8,193 bases of DNA from JBBSEZ01 sp038239195 (GTDB taxonomy: Bacteria > Planctomycetota > Planctomycetia > Gemmatales > Gemmataceae), in assembly GCA_038239195.1 (NCBI GenBank), contig JBBSEZ010000444.1, forward strand, positions 1 through 8,193, in the 5' to 3' direction. Under the pieces are notes generated by a model, which was given only the letters and a program-made list of their open reading frames with translations, did no database searches and had not been told where the DNA came from. Below are positions 1 through 4,319 of the stretch, piece by piece. The position numbers and the translations under genes are program-made. Position 1 is the first letter of the stretch; every line of letters starts with the position of its first letter.

Positions 1-1690
1 GCCCTTGGGTAGTCACCTCCTTGGGTTTATCGACCCCGTTGGTTTTGCCAACGGACGTGGCCCGATACCCGGTTGCTGCCCATGCTGGCCAAAATACCCC
101 ATGCTGCCCACATTGCCTATAATGGTGCGTACGCCCTGTCTTGCGGTTCGGTTGCCCTTCGTACAAGTCAGGCAATTCCTCTCCCGCTTTTGCCAGCCCT
201 GCCCGCACGGTCAACTCAAACAACGTTAGCAATCGCAACGCTATCATCAGCAATCGAGTCAAGCCGATTATCTGCTCATCCTCACGCACGTACAGCGGGC
301 GGATTCCCAGCGGTACGTCCTTCACGACATGGAAGTCGCGTTCGAGGCACCACCCCCCATTGTAGATGACCACACACTCCTGCACGGAATAGGGTTGCTT
401 CGGAAGGTTCGTGACCTGTACACGCCATCCATGACGAAATTTGACCTCCGCAATTGCTTCTTCCAGGCGAGTCGCCGAGGTGACCTGGTAACGAACCTCC
501 ACCTCCCAATGCCAGGCACTGTCAGGCCTCGGACGGCCTCGCCCCTCGTAACGCTTTGTGCGGCATGCTTCGCGCTCCCAACTCACCGCCAGACAATCGG
601 TCACGCGAAAGCGTTCCAGTACCTCCGCCACAGCCGCCTGCAACACCGCCTCCTCACGGTATTGCTGCTGCCCACGGCCGACCGGCGGGGTCAGTTGCTG
701 AACCTCCTCCGCGGCACGTTGCAACCGCTTCTCCAAGGACTCGTCCTGGCTGCGTGCCCGCGCGAACGAGCGCACGACCTGCACGCGCTCCACCCACTCG
801 AACACCTTGCCGTCCACCACGTCCTGGCAGGCCCGCTCGAACTCGTACCCGGCACCGAACAAGGAAACCGTGCCCTTCTCGTCCGTCTGATACAACAGTT
901 CCACCTCTTGCTGCCCAGCGACGACGGCATTCACCCAGGCGGGGAACGCTTTCTGCGTCTCTCCGCTCAAGGGCAGTGGCATCAGATAGTAGTCCTGATG
1001 ACTGGCGACCTCCGCCCGCGTCTCCAGGGCCGCCATCTTGCAATCCCCGGCAAACAGCATGCCTGTGCGACCGATCAGAGTCTGCACGCGGCGGATGAGC
1101 GGCAGATATAACGGGTCATCGGCAGCGTTGCCGGGGTGGATGTCGGTGGCCAGCAGGAGGCCCGACGGTTGGGCCGCAGCAGCCATTAACTTCAGTTGCG
1201 GCAGGTCCGGTCGATGGTCTTTGCTGTGGCCCAACTGCATGACGCCGTCGGGCTCGATCGCGTGATAGCCGCAGGACGTGGTTGAGTCCAAACGCACACA
1301 GGTGATAGGGACTTCATAGACCTCAAAGGTGGCCCCCCAGATGTCAGCCTCGAGCGCGTCCCAGTCCGCATCGTGAAAACGGCGGAGGATGATGCTCAGA
1401 CGGTCATCCGAGAATTCGACCGGCCGCAGGGATTGCCCAAGCAGCGTCTCGAGTGTATGTTGATGACTCTGGGCCCAGCCTTGGACACTTACTTTGCAGT
1501 GGTTGGCTTGGGAGAGGATGAAGGCCAGCCAGCCGCACGTGAGCAAGCCGTTCGATATCCCCTCGTGGAGGTGATGGCTGCCCAGGCGCCGCTCCAATAT
1601 CTCGGACAGATGCAGTTTTTCCAGCAGGCCGAGCAGTACCGGAATATCATCAACACGCTCGTGTTGCATCGCCAGGTCGGTTGGTATCAT
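1..1690 (-). CDS. IS1634-type (IS4 superfamily) DDE transposase, 3' end cut by window
   Basis: Catalyses cut-and-paste movement of its own insertion sequence. I translated the minus strand from ATG at 1688-1690. It stays open for 563 codons to the window edge with no stop, so the C-terminus is missing. An in-frame TAA lies just upstream at 1700-1702, and AGGTG sits 3-7 bases before the ATG. Residues about 1-105 form the N-terminal helper region (HEGISNGLL, WLAFILSQANH, FSDDRL). The catalytic domain follows: D135 in VRLDSTT, then GHSKDHRPDLPQLK, D216 in GDCKMAALETRA, and E450 in CLERDFHVVK with K457. The long D216-E450 spacing fits the beta-insertion of the IS4 group. All three acidic residues are present, so activity is possible. 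After about residue 515 (RKTGRT) I do not recognise the usual family tail, which may mean divergence, a frameshift or recombination. Base composition is clearly lower in GC than the 2900-8080 genes. Confidence 0.93.
   Translation of the reverse strand, partial: MIPTDLAMQHERVDDIPVLLGLLEKLHLSEILERRLGSHHLHEGISNGLLTCGWLAFILSQANHCKVSVQGWAQSHQHTLETLLGQSLRPVEFSDDRLSIILRRFHDADWDALEADIWGATFEVYEVPITCVRLDSTTSCGYHAIEPDGVMQLGHSKDHRPDLPQLKLMAAAAQPSGLLLATDIHPGNAADDPLYLPLIRRVQTLIGRTGMLFAGDCKMAALETRAEVASHQDYYLMPLPLSGETQKAFPAWVNAVVAGQQEVELLYQTDEKGTVSLFGAGYEFERACQDVVDGKVFEWVERVQVVRSFARARSQDESLEKRLQRAAEEVQQLTPPVGRGQQQYREEAVLQAAVAEVLERFRVTDCLAVSWEREACRTKRYEGRGRPRPDSAWHWEVEVRYQVTSATRLEEAIAEVKFRHGWRVQVTNLPKQPYSVQECVVIYNGGWCLERDFHVVKDVPLGIRPLYVREDEQIIGLTRLLMIALRLLTLFELTVRAGLAKAGEELPDLYEGQPNRKTGRTHHYRQCGQHGVFWPAWAATGYRATSVGKTNGVDKPKEVTTQG
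36..54. repeat. 7-bp perfect inverted repeat with 5-nt loop
   Basis: CCGTTGG at 36-42 and CCAACGG at 48-54 are exact reverse complements around TTTTG. It lies within the open transposase frame, just past the point where the recognisable family tail fades. It could be a hairpin near the end of the element or chance. There is no T-run on either side to suggest a terminator. Confidence 0.35.
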
Positions 1691-1762
1691 ACACCTGTGT
1701 TACGGAATTCGTTTTGCCTGGCCAGCCTTTACGCGAAAGATGAGTGTTGCCCTCCATGAAAT

Positions 1763-1779
1763 CATCCATTCGATGGATG
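1763..1779. repeat. 7-bp perfect inverted repeat (CATCCAT-TCG-ATGGATG)
   Basis: CATCCAT at 1763-1769 and ATGGATG at 1773-1779 pair perfectly around TCG. It lies just outside the transposase start, close to where the insertion sequence should end, and could be a target or regulatory palindrome. I see no matching copy elsewhere in the window. Confidence 0.4.
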
Positions 1780-1840
1780 TTGCGCTACCCGGCGAGCAAA
1801 CGTGCCGCCAGCTTCGGGAGCCCAGGGGTTCGCATACGAA

Positions 1841-1966
1841 ATGGACATCGAAAAGCGGGCATTTCAACTCCTGGAAAGCCATTACCGAGGCCTTGGACAG
1901 CGGCTGCCGGAGGAGACTATCAAAGCGCATTCCGACGTGGTCAGAATTTTGAGTGGCAACCAGTGA
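1841..1966 (+). CDS. Tiny hypothetical frame, 41 residues
   Basis: ATG at 1841, TGA at 1964-1966. The product begins MDIEKRAFQLLES and contains LGQRLPEETIKAHSD and VVRILSGNQ. It has a charged, helix-like composition typical of real protein, and 21 bases separate it from the next ORF, which reads the same way. No ribosome binding site stands out before the ATG. The same frame is open upstream to a TGA at 1757-1759, so it could instead be the surviving end of a longer gene cut when the neighbouring element inserted. No family recognised. Confidence 0.3.
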   Translation: MDIEKRAFQLLESHYRGLGQRLPEETIKAHSDVVRILSGNQ

Positions 1967-1987
1967 TCGTTCAACCGTGAGGGTGAC

Positions 1988-2212
1988 ATGTGGGCATCTC
2001 CGTTTGGAATAGCGCTGCTAAATCTATGCCAACTTCTCCCTGCTCGGTCTCTGTACTACACCACGAAGGAGGAAGCGTATGAATGGTTGAAAAGCTATTC
2101 CAAGCAAGATTTTGGGCTTGATCCGCAGATGTGGGAAAAATGGGGGCAGGATCGCGGCGAGTTCTTCCCTGGATGGCAAGGAGTCCCAGTTGCCCGACCG
2201 GAGGAACAGTGA
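1988..2212 (+). CDS. Small hypothetical protein, 74 residues, with DFGLDPxxWxxW motif
   Basis: ATG at 1988 is preceded by GAGGG at 1979-1983, four bases away, a tight but plausible ribosome binding site. Residues 1-20 are hydrophobic (MWASPFGIALLNLCQLLPA) and could be a weak signal or anchor. Residues 25-60 are soluble and aromatic-rich: TTKEEAYEWLKSYSKQ, then DFGLDPQMWEKWGQDRGEFF. The run K-Q-D-F-G-x-D-P-x-x-W-x-x-W resembles a short tail motif I associate with planctomycete hypothetical and HEAT-repeat proteins. That is from memory and does not give a function. It stands alone between the transposase and other small frames, with less extreme codon use than the downstream cluster. Confidence 0.55.
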   Translation: MWASPFGIALLNLCQLLPARSLYYTTKEEAYEWLKSYSKQDFGLDPQMWEKWGQDRGEFFPGWQGVPVARPEEQ

Positions 2213-2290
2213 GAAGTACATGTCCGGCCGACCACGTACTCGACACATCGAAAACCTCGCAGGGGCCCCCGATCCTCTGGAGGTCTCGCC

Positions 2291-2446
2291 ATGTCCGCGT
2301 TCGCCACCCTGACTGAGCCATCCCCCGCTAATCTCCCGCGCTGCCATACGAACTGCCTGCGAACAACGGCTCGCCTGTTTCTCCCACCCCGCCCTGCGCC
2401 TCGTCCGGTCCTGCGCCAGCGGAGGCATCTGCGCTACAAGCAATGA
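2291..2446 (+). CDS. Short basic hypothetical frame, 51 residues, possibly the 5' part of a broken gene
   Basis: ATG at 2291 follows GGAGG (2278-2282) by eight bases, the best-placed ribosome binding site in this part of the window. The product begins MSAFATLTEPSPANL and turns very arginine- and proline-rich (LFLPPRPAPRPVLRQRRHLR). It ends at TGA 2444-2446. The same reading frame stays open after that stop to 2734, so the two pieces may be one gene split by a nonsense change. The composition of the second half is also what non-coding high-GC DNA would give. Reality uncertain. Confidence 0.25.
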   Translation: MSAFATLTEPSPANLPRCHTNCLRTTARLFLPPRPAPRPVLRQRRHLRYKQ

Positions 2447-2485
2447 GGGCCAAGTGATGGACTTCAGAAAGAAATCCCTCGGCGG

Positions 2486-2734
2486 TTGGCGGCGTACCTG
2501 GATGGCGTCCATACGATAATGGAGTTACCGTATCTGCTCGTGCGCGGCACCCCCGCAGGCAAAGAGCGGGAACTGCTGGACATGCTCCCCCCGGAGGTTG
2601 AGGCCCCCTTTATCGACTGGGCTGTCGCCTATCCCCTGGAGGGGGCATCAGCCTGCGGGGGGGCCCCGTCTGCCCTTGTCATCGATGATCCCCTGAAAAG
2701 CATCGTGGAGGAGCGGCGGGAAGGAAGCGGGTGA
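2486..2734 (+). CDS. Hypothetical protein, up to 82 residues
   Basis: The frame is open from after the TGA at 2444-2446 to TGA at 2732-2734. Possible starts are TTG at 2486 (82 residues) or ATG at 2519 (71 residues); neither has a clear ribosome binding site. Residues 1-55 look protein-like: a helical start (AAYLDGVHTIMELPYLLV), then GTPAGKERELLDMLPPEVEA and PFIDWAVAYPLEG. The tail (DDPLKSIVEERREG) is charged. No signal peptide, membrane segment or catalytic motif is evident. It shares its frame with the 51-codon ORF upstream. No family recognised. Confidence 0.4.
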   Translation: MAAYLDGVHTIMELPYLLVRGTPAGKERELLDMLPPEVEAPFIDWAVAYPLEGASACGGAPSALVIDDPLKSIVEERREGSG

Positions 2735-2910
2735 TGCGAGCGAAGGCGGAGGCATGGTGCGCCCGGCCTGCTGGCGAGGTTCGGGCAGCCGGGCTGGAAC
2801 TCGTGTGGTAGCTCAACGGGAGCCCTCCCCCAAGGCTTGGGAAAGACGGGAAAATGCCCAGGCGCCGCTTTTCCGTGCTGCGGCAAAGCTGATGACGTTT
2901 CACGGGGCAG

Positions 2911-3471
2911 TTGGGAGAGGGGAAGATCGCGTTCGGGGCGGGCGCGGTGCTGCTCGACGGCGGGCTGACGCTGCTGACGGTGCTGCCGGTCGGGACGGGC
3001 TCGCGGCTGGCGATCGCGGGCCCGCGCTACCTGATGCCGGCGAGCCTGGGCTTCGCGCAGCGGCAGGCGCTGAGCGGGCTGCGGCACGCGGGCGTGCTCG
3101 TCGCGTCGGCGGGGGCGAACTCGGTCGCGATGGCGGCGGTGGACGAGGCGCCCATCGAACCGCAGTACAAGACCTCGCTGCGGTTCGGGCTCGGGCTGTG
3201 GGCGGGGCTGGGGGTGGGGGCTGGCCTGGCCGGGGCGCTGCCGCGGGTCGAGTTCGCCCTCGTGCGCGCCACGCAGCCACTGGAGCGCGCGACGGAGAGG
3301 CTGGCGGCAGCGCGTGCGGCGGGCGCGGGCACGAGCGCGGCGGGCCTGGCCGTTTTGCTGGAACGGCGCAGGCCCCCCCGGCCAGGCGACTTGTCGCCCG
3401 CACCGTCGCGCCCACGCGCCCTGTCGTTCGCTCTTCCTCCGCAGCAGCATCATCCCCTCGCCGGGCGCTGA
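2911..3471 (+). CDS. Hypothetical glycine/alanine-rich membrane protein, up to 186 residues
   Basis: The frame has strong coding bias: almost every third codon position from about 2926 to 3360 is G or C, with G favoured (GCG, CTG, GGG). The start is unsure. TTG at 2911 has GGGG just upstream, and the frame is closed by TGA at 2893-2895. Residues 5-37 form a long hydrophobic, glycine-rich stretch, and residues 90-110 (LRFGLGLWAGLGVGAGLAGAL) form a second likely membrane helix. Residues 111-140 are amphipathic and alanine-rich (EFALVRATQPLERATERLAA). The last 35 residues, from RRRPPRPGD, are proline- and arginine-rich and look like run-on past the true end, so a late frameshift is possible. No family recognised. 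It is followed by a 324-base gap, so it is probably not in the downstream operon. Confidence 0.5.
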   Translation: MGEGKIAFGAGAVLLDGGLTLLTVLPVGTGSRLAIAGPRYLMPASLGFAQRQALSGLRHAGVLVASAGANSVAMAAVDEAPIEPQYKTSLRFGLGLWAGLGVGAGLAGALPRVEFALVRATQPLERATERLAAARAAGAGTSAAGLAVLLERRRPPRPGDLSPAPSRPRALSFALPPQQHHPLAGR

Positions 3472-3795
3472 GGCGTGAAGCAGGTCTCCCACTGGCCTGC
3501 CGCACCCGGCAGGTCGGAGGCCCCCCCACGGCGGCGAGCCCCCTGGACTGGCGAAGGAGGCAGCGCCCGCCCTCCCCCCCTCGTTTCCCTTCCGTTCTTC
3601 CTTCGTTCCCTTCGTTCTCTTCTGTTTGAAGTTTTGAGGCAGGCCCTCCCCCCCCGCCGCGGGCGCATTTGCCCGTTGCAATCCGCCCCCCCGCGCATTA
3701 CAAACTATGAGGCGGGGGCGATCTCCCACCGCGCCCCTCTCCCCCTCCGGGGCGAGGCGCCACCCATTCCCGTCCGCCTGCGCGAAGGGCGAGTC
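3472..3795. other. Intergenic spacer with a pyrimidine-rich tract
   Basis: This 324-base gap carries no convincing gene. It holds a hairpin at 3496-3513, then a tract (about 3567-3630) that is almost entirely C and T with repeated TTCGTT/CCTTCGTT units, then more C-runs near 3650-3690. The GAAGGG at 3784-3789 is the likely ribosome binding site of the next gene. I could not pick a confident promoter. Confidence 0.6.
3496..3513. terminator. Hairpin after the membrane-protein ORF, possible terminator
   Basis: CCTGCCG at 3496-3502 and CGGCAGG at 3507-3513 are exact complements around CACC, giving a 7-bp GC-rich stem. It lies 25 bases past the stop at 3471. There is no T-run after it, so if it ends transcription it is not a classical intrinsic terminator. 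Confidence 0.35.
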
Positions 3796-4191
3796 ATGGC
3801 CCTCTTGAGCCGCATCTACTTCAACACCGTCTTCGGGGCCCTCGGCGGCCTCCTGGGCTGGGTGCTGTTCAGCGTCTTCGGCAACCTCGACCAGCGCAAG
3901 GCCAGTGAGCTCTTCTCCCAGCTCCTCCCCGGCACCGCCCTCAGCGGCCTCTTTTCCGAACTTACCGAGGGAGGCCCCTACGTCCTGGTCAACAACAACG
4001 CCCCGCCCGGCTTCACGCTGGTCAACGACGCTCCCGTGGCCCAGTCGTGCGAGCTCCGCGACGGCGACCGCATCCAGCTCGGCAACGTGCTCCTCCGCTT
4101 CCAGTTGCGGGTGGCCCAGAACCGCGCTCGCGCCGCGGCGCCCGCTCTGCCCGCCGCGGCGCCGGACGAGCAAGGCATCCGCGCCCTCTGA
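3796..4191 (+). CDS. Shortened FHA-type membrane protein, 131 residues, FHA core missing
   Basis: ATG at 3796 follows GAAGGGCGAG, a usable ribosome binding site. Residues 5-30 (SRIYFNTVFGALGGLLGWVL...) form a glycine-rich membrane segment. Residues 60-105 match the C-terminal half of a forkhead-associated domain: PYVLVNNNAPPGF, TLVNDAPV (the position of the usual VNG turn), then ELRDGDRIQLGNVLLRFQ (the last strands). A whole FHA domain has about 90-100 residues and a GR...SxxH core that binds phosphothreonine; that half is absent. The join near residues 53-61 (SELTEGGPY) looks like an in-frame internal deletion that removed further membrane helices and the first half of the domain. The tail (106-131) is alanine/proline-rich. 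It lies 128 bases upstream of the zinc-ribbon gene on the same strand. It probably cannot bind phosphopeptides. The family call is from recall of motif order. Confidence 0.78.
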   Translation: MALLSRIYFNTVFGALGGLLGWVLFSVFGNLDQRKASELFSQLLPGTALSGLFSELTEGGPYVLVNNNAPPGFTLVNDAPVAQSCELRDGDRIQLGNVLLRFQLRVAQNRARAAAPALPAAAPDEQGIRAL

Positions 4192-4200
4192 GCAAGGTCG

Positions 4201-4245
4201 CCCGCGACGGAGTCGCGGGAAAGTAGCCCGCGACTCCGTCGCGGG
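4201..4245. repeat. 19-bp perfect inverted repeat, each arm itself palindromic
   Basis: CCCGCGACGGAGTCGCGGG (4201-4219) and CCCGCGACTCCGTCGCGGG (4227-4245) are exact reverse complements around AAAGTAG. Within each arm, CCCGCGAC and GTCGCGGG pair around a GGA or TCC centre. The DNA or RNA can therefore fold either as one long stem or as two small hairpins. It starts ten bases after the FHA-type gene stops and could act as a terminator or RNA-stability element between the two genes, or be a dispersed intergenic repeat. Confidence 0.9.
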
Positions 4246-4247
4246 GC

Positions 4248-4266
4248 CCCGCCGCGGAGCGGCGGG
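4248..4266. repeat. 8-bp palindrome with GGA centre, third unit of the cluster
   Basis: CCCGCCGC (4248-4255) and GCGGCGGG (4259-4266) pair perfectly around GGA. The layout, eight-base arms around GGA, is the same as in the unit at 4201-4219, although the arm sequence differs. A further five-base pairing, GCGAC-AAT-GTCGC, follows directly at 4266-4278. Confidence 0.85.
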
Positions 4267-4319
4267 CGACAATGTCGCGGGGACCGCCCCGAGCAAGCCC
4301 GGACGTTTTTGGGGAACGT

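Larger units (their letters stand above)
1..1740 (-). mobile_element. Partial IS1634-family insertion sequence
   Basis: The element carries the DDE transposase read on the minus strand. Only its transposase-start side is in the window, so the terminal inverted repeats cannot be matched and the target duplication cannot be read. The outer edge on this side lies somewhere between 1691 and about 1760; the end given is a guess. The neighbouring 1740-2735 stretch of short frames fits an insertion-prone region. Confidence 0.6.

Noticed and set aside
329..1111. A 260-codon plus-strand frame in the first kilobase
   Set aside because: It lies antisense to the transposase, whose DDE motifs are clear on the minus strand.
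2829..2841. CCCAAG-G-CTTGGG palindrome
   Set aside because: Short, single copy, no T-run and no link to a gene boundary; expected by chance in GC-rich DNA.
2754..3629. A 291-codon plus-strand frame overlapping the 2911-3471 membrane ORF
   Set aside because: Third-position bias supports the other frame, and this one turns into arginine/glycine-rich low-complexity sequence after about 2925.
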